DNA of 64,000 nucleotides, from the NCBI RefSeq assembly GCF_014643735.1, contig NZ_BMKA01000002.1:992001-1056000 (forward strand), read 5' to 3'. This document shows, piece by piece, positions 54,597 to 63,128 of this stretch. The stretch comes from Neptunicoccus cionae. Its GTDB lineage: Bacteria; Pseudomonadota; Alphaproteobacteria; Rhodobacterales; Rhodobacteraceae. The position numbers were made by a program, and so were the translations under genes. The notes beneath the pieces were generated by a model that saw nothing but the letters and a program-made list of their open reading frames with translations, made no database searches and had not been told where the DNA came from. Position 1 is the stretch's first letter. Each line of letters starts with the position of its first letter.

Positions 54597-54602
54597 GCCG
54601 GA

Positions 54603-54950
54603 TCAGTCTACGCTGCGGATCAGTTTGCGCTCCAATACACGCAGCACCGCTTTCAGGTCATGACCCCGTTTGAGAACACGACCATCCATGCCGATGATCG
54701 CGTACATACCCTGCTTTCCCGCCAGCTTCGGACGTTTTTCGATCCGGTACAGCGCGTGCTCAGCGCTGCGGCGGAAGACACAGAAAACTGCAACGTCTTT
54801 TAACGCCGAAATTCCGTAATCCCGCCACTCACCCGCGGCAACCATGCGCCCGTATAGGGACATGATCGGCCCAAGCTCCGTGCGGTGGAAGTGGATCTTT
54901 TCCCCATCCGGACGACGGGAAGAGAGCGATGTAACTGTGTGCATGTTCAT
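54603..54950 (-). CDS. DUF2794-family protein
   Basis: The 115-residue protein has the alphaproteobacterial DUF2794 pattern: IHFHRTELGPIMSLYGRMVA, AGEWRDYGISALKDVAVFCV, ALYRIEKRPKLAGKQGMYAI and RVLKRGHDLKAVLRVLE. Function unknown. It stands alone on the minus strand; its stop lies 6 bases from the convergent NlpC/P60 stop. A start three codons later is possible. Confidence 0.9.
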   Translation of the reverse strand: MNMHTVTSLSSRRPDGEKIHFHRTELGPIMSLYGRMVAAGEWRDYGISALKDVAVFCVFRRSAEHALYRIEKRPKLAGKQGMYAIIGMDGRVLKRGHDLKAVLRVLERKLIRSVD

Positions 54951-55526
54951 GCAAAGAGTTTGATCCGCACAACTACGAATGGCAAGCGTCTTTCTTGTCG
55001 GAAATAGGGCGTTAAAACACCGCTGTATCGCCCCAATCAGAGCACAGAATCGTCAAGGTCGGGGGGCATAAAAGCCCTACGCGTATCGTGAGTAACGAGT
55101 AACAGCCCCGACGAGACCGCCGCGTACTGGCGCCTCGGTCGGGGTTTTTCATTTTAGCGACGCGGGTTGAGAAAGCGCGCCCAAGCGCCAAGCCGACGCG
55201 AGATGTGGCTTTCTGAAAATTCCTTAATCTTGCCGCATTCCCTCCCTTTATTTGCCCTGATCACAGGTGAAACTTCTTCTATAGCTGAAACAATGCTTGC
55301 CCCTGACGCAGTGCTCATAACAGCCCCCACCCTTGGGTGCCGCGTCGGGGCTCTATTCTATCCCCCAATAAAATCTGACAGAACCGCGCGAATGGAATTT
55401 TGCGTTTGCCCTTTCAGCCCTGCTGTAGTTCTTTAGGCGCGGACACCCCCCTGTTAACAGCGGGGGGCAAATTTATGTACGCTGCCTTATGAAGAATGGC
55501 GGGCAGCGCCAGAAGGGGATTATACT
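54951..55526. other. Non-coding region between DUF2794 and ggt genes
   Basis: It holds an orphan plus-strand terminator at 55106-55149 and a CCCCCC/GGGGGG hairpin with a CTGTTAACAG palindrome near 55446-55467 close to ggt. A 30-codon frame from ATG 54979 is the only sizeable leader-like frame and has no amino acid bias. No protein gene is supported. Confidence 0.5.
55106..55149 (+). terminator. Orphan intrinsic terminator (possible small RNA 3' end)
   Basis: CCCCGAC (55106-55112) pairs with GTCGGGG (55138-55144), with inner GAG/CTC and GCC/GGC segments, followed by TTTTT. No plus-strand gene lies upstream within 500 bases, so it likely ends a small RNA or serves as an attenuator for ggt. Confidence 0.75.
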
Positions 55527-57107
55527 ATGCGCGACTTTCACCTGCCCGGACGTTCTCCGGTATTTGCGGCAAACGGTATGTGCGCCACGTCTTCCCCACT
55601 AGCGGCGAAAGTTGCTGTCCAGATGCTAGAAGCCGGTGGCAATGCAGTGGATGCTGCGATTGCAGCGGGCGTGTTGCTGGGATTGTGCGAACCGCAAATG
55701 ACCGGCATCGGCGGGGATTGCTTTGTTCTGGTAAAACCTGCGGACAGCGAAGAGGTTGTGGCGTTGAACGGCTCGGGGCGCGCTCCGGCGGCGCTCGATG
55801 CGGAAAAGCTGCGGGCGGCGGGGCACAAAACCATGCCGCTGCACGATGCAGCAGCAGTCACGATCCCCGGTGCGATTGATGCGTTTTGCCGGTTGTCGAA
55901 AGACTATGGTAAACTGGGGCTGAAAGCGCAGCTTGCGCCAGCCATTCACTATGCCCGCGCTGGCGTGCCACTTGCGCCGCGTACTTGTTTTGATTGGGAA
56001 CGCGCGGCGGAGTCTTTGCAGGGCGCGGCACGGGATTTTTATCTTCTGGACGGAAAGGCCCCGACACCGGGCCAGATATTCCGCGCGCCAAACCAAGCCG
56101 AGGTGCTGGAACGTGTCGCACTGGAAGGGCGCGCCGGTTTTTATGAAGGCGAGGTGGCCGAGGATATGGTCAACTCACTCAACGCGCTGGGCGGGGTGCA
56201 TACGCTGGATGATTTTGCAGCAACCGCCTGTGATTATTCCGGTCCGATCAGTGGCACCTACAAAGATGTGGAGCTTGTTGAACATCGCCCGAACGGACAG
56301 GGGGCCACAGCGATCCTTTTGGCGAACATCCTGTCCCACTTTGACATGGCCGCTTATGGTGCGCATAGCACGCAGCGGGTTCATATCGAAGCGGAAGCCA
56401 CTAAATTGGCCTATGACACACGGAACCGCTTTCTGGCCGATCCCGATTACATGAGCCGTCTGGACTATATGACATCGGCGGAGACTGCGGCCAGTTTGGC
56501 AGCGCTAATAGACCCGCATAAGGCGATGCCTTCAGCCACGGCCATTTCGGAAAGCGTGCACAAAGAGACGGTTTACCTGACGGTGGTGGATCGGGACCGC
56601 ATGGCGGTGTCGCTGATCTATTCCGTGTTCCATTCCTTCGGGGCGGGGTTGGCGTCTGATAAATTCGGGATTAATTTTCAGAACCGTGGTGCAGGGTTCT
56701 CGCTTGAGGCGGGGCATCCGAATGAAGCAGGCGGTGGCAAGCGACCAATGCACACGATCATTCCGGCGATGCTGCGCAAAGGCGGCAAGGTGATCATGCC
56801 TTTCGGTGTGATGGGCGGGCAGTATCAGTCCACGGGGCACGCACGATTAATGTCCAACATGGTGGATTTTGAGATGCCGGTGCAGGAGGCGATCGACGCG
56901 CCGCGCAGCTTTGCGGCTGATGGAAAGCTGCAATTGGAGCGGGGCTATAGCGCGAGTGTGCGCAATGACCTCATGACTATGGGGCATGACATCATTATCC
57001 CTGATGTGGCCATCGGCGGGGCGCAGGCGATTGTGATCAATCCTGAAACCGGCGTTCTAGAAGGCGGGTCCGATCCGCGCAAGGACGGCTGCGCGCTCGG
57101 CTATTAG
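55527..57107 (+). CDS. ggt: Gamma-glutamyltransferase family protein
   Basis: The 526-residue Ntn-hydrolase matures by autocleavage before a catalytic Thr. That region reads ESVHKETVYLTVVDRDRMAVS, where Thr-Val-Tyr replaces the usual Thr-Thr-His. Other motifs are MLEAGGNAVDAAIAAG, TGIGGDCFVLV, ALNGSGRAP and the late PFGVMGGQYQSTGH. No signal peptide is seen, so it is of the cytoplasmic YwrD-like kind. Members split glutathione or other gamma-glutamyl compounds. A good terminator follows. Confidence 0.9.
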   Translation: MRDFHLPGRSPVFAANGMCATSSPLAAKVAVQMLEAGGNAVDAAIAAGVLLGLCEPQMTGIGGDCFVLVKPADSEEVVALNGSGRAPAALDAEKLRAAGHKTMPLHDAAAVTIPGAIDAFCRLSKDYGKLGLKAQLAPAIHYARAGVPLAPRTCFDWERAAESLQGAARDFYLLDGKAPTPGQIFRAPNQAEVLERVALEGRAGFYEGEVAEDMVNSLNALGGVHTLDDFAATACDYSGPISGTYKDVELVEHRPNGQGATAILLANILSHFDMAAYGAHSTQRVHIEAEATKLAYDTRNRFLADPDYMSRLDYMTSAETAASLAALIDPHKAMPSATAISESVHKETVYLTVVDRDRMAVSLIYSVFHSFGAGLASDKFGINFQNRGAGFSLEAGHPNEAGGGKRPMHTIIPAMLRKGGKVIMPFGVMGGQYQSTGHARLMSNMVDFEMPVQEAIDAPRSFAADGKLQLERGYSASVRNDLMTMGHDIIIPDVAIGGAQAIVINPETGVLEGGSDPRKDGCALGY

Positions 57108-57130
57108 TGAGTTTGCTCCTGAGCGAAGAC

Positions 57131-57160
57131 GGCCCGTCAGGAAACTGGCGGGTCTTTTTT
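57131..57160 (+). terminator. Intrinsic terminator of ggt
   Basis: A 7-bp stem (57133-57139 with 57146-57152, one G-T pair), extendable by two pairs, ends in TCTTTTTT. Confidence 0.85.
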
Positions 57161-57192
57161 GTGTGGGCTTACTGCCTTCAAATTCCTTTTAG

Positions 57193-57268
57193 ACCCTGCA
57201 TTTATGAAGCTTCACATATGAAGCTTCATTTAACACGCGTCTTGTAAGACGCTTCATATTTGCAGGGT
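57193..57268. repeat. Palindromic repeat element, 76-bp copy (inverted)
   Basis: It starts ACCCTGCA and ends TGCAGGGT. In reverse complement it aligns with 49504-49593, with the first 21 bases identical, and contains two GAAGCTTC palindromes plus ACGCGTCTTG. It lacks the 14-base internal unit of the other copy. It lies 86 bases after the ggt stop. Confidence 0.75.
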
Positions 57269-57340
57269 GATAATTCAAGTTTGCAAACTAATTCAGAGAG
57301 TTAAAAATCTGTCCGACACAGCCATCATCGCCACAACAGC

Positions 57341-57384
57341 AAAAGCCGCCTGACCTGCCAGTTATTGGAAGGCACGGCGGTTTT
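57341..57384 (-). terminator. Hairpin after hspQ
   Basis: AAAA-CCGCC-TGCC pairs with GGCA-GGCGG-TTTT with small internal bulges. On the minus strand it ends in CTTTTGC about 130 bases past the hspQ stop. A moderate terminator candidate. Confidence 0.5.
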
Positions 57385-57513
57385 GCAGAATGTGGTGTTT
57401 TGTGTGTAAAACCGCGCTGGCGTCACGCTCTACGATTTTGGCATCCAGAGAGAGAAACGGAAGGCGAAAATGCCTCACCAGAGACAGTAACACTGTCCTC
57501 TCCGGTCGCTGCC

Positions 57514-57840
57514 TTAGTTTAACTGAACGTCGAGACGGTATTGACCGTCATTCAATTCGCCGAACATGGCGATGACTTCTGGATGGTCTACCGGCGCGCC
57601 GGTCGGATCCGTTTCGAGATTTTGCTCTGAGACATAGGCCACGTAATAAGAGGAGTCATTTTCCGCCAGCAAGTGGTAGAAAGGCTGCTCTTTATTAGGA
57701 CGTGTCTCCTCTGGGATACTCTCCCACCATTCCTCGGTATTTGAGAAAGTTGGGTCTACGTCAAAGATCACACCCCGGAAGGGGTGCTTGCGATGGCGGA
57801 CGACTTGTCCGATGGTGAATTTAGCTTCCGCTTCAAACAT
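57514..57840 (-). CDS. hspQ: HspQ / hemimethylated-DNA-binding (YccV-like) protein
   Basis: The 108-residue protein has FTIGQVVRHRKHPFRGVIFD, VDPTFSNTEEWW and QPFYHLLAENDSSYYVAYVS, the YccV/HspQ fold. In E. coli HspQ is a heat-inducible specificity factor for Lon. A GAATC/GATTC mini-hairpin (57877-57890) lies upstream. I see no clear heat-shock promoter. Confidence 0.92.
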   Translation of the reverse strand: MFEAEAKFTIGQVVRHRKHPFRGVIFDVDPTFSNTEEWWESIPEETRPNKEQPFYHLLAENDSSYYVAYVSEQNLETDPTGAPVDHPEVIAMFGELNDGQYRLDVQLN

Positions 57841-57920
57841 GGTTACTCCTGATTCCCCACAACCCGTGTAACAAGAATCTTACGATTCCATTGACATTCT
57901 GTCCGATATTGGGGGATTGA

Positions 57921-58829
57921 ATGCAAGGAATTTCAGGGAAACAGTACGTGGCGCTATTCTTAACAGTATTGCAAGTTGTCGCACCTGTGTTCCTTCTGGC
58001 GCTGATCGGCGTGGTGTGGGTTCGTCTCGGGTACGAATATAGGGTGCAGTTCGTCACGCGGCTTTCTATGACGCTGGGTGTGCCGGCGCTGATCTTCACT
58101 TCTCTCATGAAAACGGACATAGATCGCGCTACGCTTTTTGATACGATTTGGGCCGCATGCTCTGCCTATATTGCTGTTACCATTGTATTTTTTGTGATCT
58201 TCAAAGTGTTCAAACTGGATATGCAGACCTATCTTGCACCATTGATCTTCGGGAATACCGGAAACCTTGGCCTGCCGCTGGCGCTGTTCGCTTTCGGAGA
58301 GGCGGGGATGGGCTATGCTGTGGTGGTGTTTGCGCTCATGGGTATCTATTCCTTTACCTTCGGAATCTGGCTGGTGTCGGGCGGCGGATCGCCGCTCAAG
58401 GTGCTGAAGGAACCGATGGTCTGGGCCACGCTGCTTGGCGGTCTGTTCCTGTTGCAAGGTTGGAGCACACCGGTCTGGATGACCAACACGCTGAGTTTGA
58501 TCGGGCAGATGGCCATTCCGTTGATGCTAATTACACTCGGTGTAGCACTGGCGCGGCTGACACCGCAGAACATCTTGCGGGCGGTAGCCTTGTCGGTCGT
58601 GAAGATACTGGTGTGTAGTCTGGTGGCTTACGCTGTGGGCCGGTTTTTCCAGCTGGAACCAGTGGCGCTTGCGGTACTGGTCTTGCAGGTTTCGACGCCC
58701 GTTGCGGTCACATCCTATCTGCTGGCCGAAAAATACGGTGCTGCCGCCGGAGAAGTCGCCGGCCTTGTGGTGGTATCGACCCTGCTGTCGGTCATGGCAA
58801 TTCCGCTCACATTAGCGTTATTCCTGTAA
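57921..58829 (+). CDS. AEC-family transporter (auxin-efflux-carrier type)
   Basis: The 302-residue membrane protein has about ten helices with the conserved LAPLIFGNTGNLGLPLALFA in the middle and a final GLVVVSTLLSVMAIPLTLAL. AEC proteins export or take up organic acids such as malonate; the substrate here is unknown. It is preceded by GGGGGATTGA and is monocistronic. Confidence 0.9.
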   Translation: MQGISGKQYVALFLTVLQVVAPVFLLALIGVVWVRLGYEYRVQFVTRLSMTLGVPALIFTSLMKTDIDRATLFDTIWAACSAYIAVTIVFFVIFKVFKLDMQTYLAPLIFGNTGNLGLPLALFAFGEAGMGYAVVVFALMGIYSFTFGIWLVSGGGSPLKVLKEPMVWATLLGGLFLLQGWSTPVWMTNTLSLIGQMAIPLMLITLGVALARLTPQNILRAVALSVVKILVCSLVAYAVGRFFQLEPVALAVLVLQVSTPVAVTSYLLAEKYGAAAGEVAGLVVVSTLLSVMAIPLTLALFL

Positions 58830-58916
58830 CGCAGCGCAGCCGCCCCTTTTTTCCAACAGCATTTTAGTGTAGCATCGGTCAAAATCCGGCGCTCAGAGAC
58901 CGGCATCGAGGCAGAT

Positions 58917-59492
58917 ATGAAATACAGCACGATCCTTATTGCGATCCTGATCCTGACCGCCTGTTCGGGTGGCCGGTCCGATCCCCCCAGAAATCTGGAC
59001 AACGCCTGTTCTATTCTTGACGAAAAACGCGGCTGGTCCCGTGATCTTAAGAAGGTCGAGCGTAAATATGGCGTTCCCGGTGAGGTGATCCTTGCTACGA
59101 TCTATCACGAAAGCCATTTTAAATCCCATGCACGCACACCGCGGAAATTCACGCTCGGTGTGATCCCGATGGGGCGGCAGTCTTCGGCCTACGGTTTTTC
59201 GCAGGCGATTGACGGAACGTGGGATTGGTACAAGCGGGCGACTGGAAACCGCAGCGCCAAGCGTCACAATTTCGACGATGCTGTTGATTTCATGGGCTGG
59301 TACATGAACGAGTCAACGAAACGCAATGGCATCGAGAAAACGGACGCCTATAACCAGTACCTTGCCTATCATCAGGGCCACACAGGTTTCAAACGAGGCA
59401 GCTATCGCAATCAACAGTGGCTCTTGAATGTAGCGGCCAAGGTTCAGGCCCGTGCGATCCTTTACGGTGCGCAGTTGAACACCTGTCGCTGA
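58917..59492 (+). CDS. Lytic transglycosylase-like lipoprotein
   Basis: The 191-residue protein has a lipobox (ILILTACSGG) and a single SLT domain: KYGVPGEVILATIYHESHFK with the catalytic Glu, SSAYGFSQAIDGTWDWY, and YHQGHTGFKRGSY. It cleaves glycan strands of peptidoglycan, probably at the outer membrane. It converges on lolA with a terminator between. Confidence 0.9.
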   Translation: MKYSTILIAILILTACSGGRSDPPRNLDNACSILDEKRGWSRDLKKVERKYGVPGEVILATIYHESHFKSHARTPRKFTLGVIPMGRQSSAYGFSQAIDGTWDWYKRATGNRSAKRHNFDDAVDFMGWYMNESTKRNGIEKTDAYNQYLAYHQGHTGFKRGSYRNQQWLLNVAAKVQARAILYGAQLNTCR

Positions 59493-59501
59493 GAAAAGTA
59501 G

Positions 59502-59534
59502 AAAAGCAGGCGGGTCAAACATCAAACCGCCTGC
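59502..59534 (-). terminator. Intrinsic terminator of lolA
   Basis: An 8-bp stem (59506-59513 with 59527-59534) is followed on the minus strand by TTTTCT. It lies between convergent genes. Confidence 0.8.
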
Positions 59535-59542
59535 ATCCGTCG

Positions 59543-60151
59543 TCAGCGTATGTCGCCTTCCTTGGCGATCCGGTCCACATTGAACAACCGCGCTTGCAAG
59601 CGGGCGTTATGTTCGAGTTTGCCAAGAACGACCGTGGTTTTCTGCCCGCTTTCATCCGTCACAATCCACTGACGCAGTTCAGTCGGCTTGTCTGTAAACA
59701 CCAGCTTCACATTTCCATAGTTGGGATGTTTCGGGTCCTGTGCCGTTACGGTCGTAGACGTCCCGTCATGCTGATGTGCAACGACCATACCGCTTGCGTT
59801 CAGGTTTACGCGATCCTTCAGGATGATATGCAGCGGAGTGCGGTGAAGCGGATATTGTTGCCCACCTGAATTGGAACGCTTGTCAAAAATTGCCAGTTTG
59901 CCTTGCCCTGCCACAACCAACGCATCATTGGGTGGCTCATACTCGAACCGCATCCGGCCCGGACGCTTCAGATAAAACGTGCCCTTGGACAGGGTGCCAT
60001 CGGGGTTCACCTGCGTAAACGCACCTTGTGCACTGGTCAGCGTGTTCAGGTAAGCGGAAAGCTCGTTCAGCGACAGCGGTTTGGACTGGGCCAAGGCCGG
60101 TGAAGCAAGACTAAGGGCGGACAAAGCGCCAAGGAAAAATCTACGTTTCAT
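59543..60151 (-). CDS. lolA: Outer membrane lipoprotein chaperone LolA
   Basis: The 202-residue periplasmic chaperone has a signal peptide (ending SPALAQ) and the LolA pattern: LNTLTSAQGAFTQVNPDGTL, GTFYLKRPGRMRFEYEPPND, and DGTSTTVTAQDP. It ferries lipoproteins from LolCDE to the outer membrane. It follows ftsK on the minus strand by 104 bases, a gene order common in Alphaproteobacteria. Confidence 0.93.
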   Translation of the reverse strand: MKRRFFLGALSALSLASPALAQSKPLSLNELSAYLNTLTSAQGAFTQVNPDGTLSKGTFYLKRPGRMRFEYEPPNDALVVAGQGKLAIFDKRSNSGGQQYPLHRTPLHIILKDRVNLNASGMVVAHQHDGTSTTVTAQDPKHPNYGNVKLVFTDKPTELRQWIVTDESGQKTTVVLGKLEHNARLQARLFNVDRIAKEGDIR

Positions 60152-60221
60152 AAAATCTAATATAGGTCGCCTGTGAGAATGGCAAAAGATACATCAGAAC
60201 ACAGGACTGTGAAAAGGGGCA

Positions 60222-60245
60222 CTTAAGGCGGAAAACCGCCTTAAG
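60222..60245. other. Perfect hairpin between ftsK and lolA
   Basis: CTTAAGGCGG (60222-60231) pairs perfectly with CCGCCTTAAG (60236-60245) around AAAA. No T run follows on either strand, so it may protect or process the ftsK-lolA mRNA rather than stop transcription. Confidence 0.6.
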
Positions 60246-60255
60246 CCAATATCAG

Positions 60256-63117
60256 TTAATGTTGTTCAGGCACCAGAATTTCCCGTTTACCAACGTGGTT
60301 AGCCTGACTGACAACGCTTTGTTCTTCCATCTGCTCTACCAATTTGGCGGCTTTGTTGTAGCCGATGGACAGCTTGCGCTGGATATAGCTGGTGGAACAT
60401 TTGCGATCCTTGATCACAATCGCCACAGCCTGATCGTAAAGCGCATCCTCGCCGTTGGTATTGCCGCCAAGGCCCAACACCGCATCGATGCTGTTTTCCT
60501 TGTCCTCTGCCGGACCTTCAACCACGCCAGACACATATTCCGGTGCGCCAAGCGCCTTAAGGTGGTTCACAACCTCTTCGACTTCTTCGTCACTAGCAAA
60601 CGGCGCGTGAACCCGCGTGATTTTACCGCCACCCGCCATATAGAGCATATCCCCCATACCGAGCAGTTGTTCCGCACCCATTTCCCCAAGTATCGTGCGG
60701 CTGTCGATTTTCGACGTGACCTGAAACGAAATACGGGTTGGGAAGTTGGCCTTGATCGTGCCGGTGATTACATCCACCGACGGGCGTTGTGTGGCCATAA
60801 TGAGGTGGATACCGGAAGCACGGGCCATTTGTGCCAGACGTTGAATACAGGCTTCGATCTCTTTGCCCGCAACCATCATCAGGTCGGCCATCTCGTCCAC
60901 GATCACCACGATGAACGGCATTTTTTCCGGCGTGAAGGTTTCTGTCTCGAATACGGGTTCGCCGGTGTCGTCGTCAAAACCGGTTTGGACGGTGCGGGTG
61001 AAATCCTCGCCCTTTTTAAGCGCCGCTTCGACACGGGCGTTATAGCCGCCGATGTTGCGCACGCCCATTTTGGACATTTTGCGATAGCGCTCTTCCATCT
61101 CGCCCACGACCCATTTCAGCGCCACAACAGCCTTTTTAGGGTCGGTCACAACAGGCGAGAGCAGATGTGGAATGCCATCATAAACTGACAGTTCCAGCAT
61201 CTTCGGGTCGATCATGATCATCCGGCATTCATCCGGTGACAGCTTATACAGCAGGCTGAGGATCATGGTGTTAATCGCCACGGATTTACCCGAGCCGGTG
61301 GTCCCCGCGATCAGCAGGTGAGGCATCTTCGCAAGGTTGGCGATCATCGACTTGCCGCCGATATCCTTCCCAAGCGCGAGCGGCAGGCTTTGCTCGCCGT
61401 CGCCGTAATCCTGCGAGGCCAGCAACTCGCGCAGCAGCACGGTTTCCCGTTTCTCGTTCGGCAGTTCGATCCCGATCACCGATTTACCCGGAACAGTGGA
61501 CACACGTGCCGACAGGGCGGACATGGATCGGGCGATGTCATCGGCCAGACCGATCACACGGCTTGCCTTCAAACCAGGCGCAGGTTCCAGTTCGTACATG
61601 GTGACAACGGGACCGGGGCGCACCGAAACGATTTCGCCTTTGACGCCGTAATCATCCAGAACATTTTCCAGCATACGGGCGTTTTCTTCCAGTGCCTCGT
61701 CGGACAGATGATGTCGCACAATGCTCGACGGGTGGGCCAACAGGTCCAGCGGCGGCGTTTCGTATTCTTCTTCGGCGCCTTTGAACAGGCTTGGCTGGGC
61801 CTCTTCCTGTGCCCGTTTGCTTTGCTTTTCAGCAGTGCGCGGGGCGCGGGGTTGCACAACCTGCTTTGCCTCGGGCTGTGGTGGGCGCGGGCGGGCCGGA
61901 GCGATCGGTTCTGCTGCTTGCGCAGGCGCAGAGGCAGGGGCCGCAGGTGCCGCGACTTCGGCACGTGCGCGCACGGACTGAAAGCTGACGGGCGGTTCAG
62001 CCACATCGTCGCTGTACCCACGGGACGCACCGCCAAGGGCTGGCATCACCGCATAGCCGTCATCGGCTGACTCGCGGAAGATATTCTCGGTTACGACAGG
62101 TTCTGGCGGTGTGTTTTGCACACGCAGGGTGCGGGCGCGCAGAACTTTGGTTTTGATCGCATCGTTGATCCGGTTGCGCACACGGTCTTCGTCGTGAACG
62201 TGTTCGTCATGCGTTTCGTGGGGCAGGGTTTCGATCAGTTCGTCTTCTTCTTCTACGTCGATCTCGGCCTGTGGCTTGCGCAGGGTAGGGAGCTTCAGCT
62301 TGGGCAGTGTGATCCCCCGCAGAGGTTTGATTTTCTCAACAGCGGTAGGTTCTGCATCTGTTGGTTCTTTCGCCACCAAAGGTGCTTTTTGTGCAGCGGT
62401 TTCCTTGCGAGTGGCACGGCGGGTTTCCATACCGGCTTTGGCGGCAACGGCACCTTTGGCACCGCCCTGCACCAAAAGGGTCAGGAAGGACACGATAGAG
62501 GCGTAAGACAGGATCACTGCAACCAATGCGTACTGGCTGATGTGGGACAGTTCCTGTTTGGAAAAGCCAAGGGCAAACAACGAGGTCACCACAAACAGAA
62601 AGGCAAGCGCCAGCGTGATCACGATCAGACGCAGCGTCAGCTGCATCGGTACCAGATCCATCAGGATACCAACGGCGGCATCGCCGGACAGACCGCCAAG
62701 GCCGAACCCGTGCTGCCAGCTATCCAGCGGTACATGAGTGGCAAGAAATACGGCAGTAAAGGCGATGAAAACCGGAATGCTGATGGCGCGGCTCAGCAGG
62801 CGTTTGTCGCCGGTGTGCAGCACGAAACGAGAGCCCCAAACAAAGAACAGCACCGGCAGACACCAGGACGCCCAGCCGATTGTCAGCATAAGGCGGGATG
62901 AAATGGACGCGCCAAACGTGCCCAGAATATTCTGCGCCGGTGCGGATGTCGCGGACAGCCAGCTTGGGTCTTCCGGAGAATAGGTCCACAGCATCGCCCC
63001 CATCAGGATGGCAAAACCCACCATCGCAAGGCCGATCAGCTCGGTTCCGCGTTTGCGGATCGCTTCCTGCATGTGGGTTTCCAAAAGTGGATCGCGCGTG
63101 CGCGTCTGATACGCCAT
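60256..63117 (-). CDS. ftsK: DNA translocase FtsK
   Basis: FtsK pumps DNA at the division septum and activates XerCD at dif. The 953-residue protein has five hydrophobic segments in the first 220 residues, a proline- and alanine-rich linker (about 220-450), the motor with Walker A GTTGSGKS and Walker [14 protein letters not shown], and the C-terminal gamma domain ([20 protein letters not shown]) that reads KOPS-type polar sequences. It lies 11 bases after the aminotransferase gene and heads the ftsK-lolA pair. Confidence 0.97.
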   Translation of the reverse strand: MAYQTRTRDPLLETHMQEAIRKRGTELIGLAMVGFAILMGAMLWTYSPEDPSWLSATSAPAQNILGTFGASISSRLMLTIGWASWCLPVLFFVWGSRFVLHTGDKRLLSRAISIPVFIAFTAVFLATHVPLDSWQHGFGLGGLSGDAAVGILMDLVPMQLTLRLIVITLALAFLFVVTSLFALGFSKQELSHISQYALVAVILSYASIVSFLTLLVQGGAKGAVAAKAGMETRRATRKETAAQKAPLVAKEPTDAEPTAVEKIKPLRGITLPKLKLPTLRKPQAEIDVEEEDELIETLPHETHDEHVHDEDRVRNRINDAIKTKVLRARTLRVQNTPPEPVVTENIFRESADDGYAVMPALGGASRGYSDDVAEPPVSFQSVRARAEVAAPAAPASAPAQAAEPIAPARPRPPQPEAKQVVQPRAPRTAEKQSKRAQEEAQPSLFKGAEEEYETPPLDLLAHPSSIVRHHLSDEALEENARMLENVLDDYGVKGEIVSVRPGPVVTMYELEPAPGLKASRVIGLADDIARSMSALSARVSTVPGKSVIGIELPNEKRETVLLRELLASQDYGDGEQSLPLALGKDIGGKSMIANLAKMPHLLIAGTTGSGKSVAINTMILSLLYKLSPDECRMIMIDPKMLELSVYDGIPHLLSPVVTDPKKAVVALKWVVGEMEERYRKMSKMGVRNIGGYNARVEAALKKGEDFTRTVQTGFDDDTGEPVFETETFTPEKMPFIVVIVDEMADLMMVAGKEIEACIQRLAQMARASGIHLIMATQRPSVDVITGTIKANFPTRISFQVTSKIDSRTILGEMGAEQLLGMGDMLYMAGGGKITRVHAPFASDEEVEEVVNHLKALGAPEYVSGVVEGPAEDKENSIDAVLGLGGNTNGEDALYDQAVAIVIKDRKCSTSYIQRKLSIGYNKAAKLVEQMEEQSVVSQANHVGKREILVPEQH

Positions 63118-63128
63118 GTCCCTACCTC

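Noticed and set aside
54951-55110. Branched-chain amino acid attenuator leader peptide
   Set aside because: No start codon leads into a run of Leu, Val or Ile codons, and the downstream gene is not an ilv gene.
55167-55436. 89-codon frame before ggt
   Set aside because: It starts at TTG without a ribosome-binding site, has no domain and untypical composition; the region looks non-coding.
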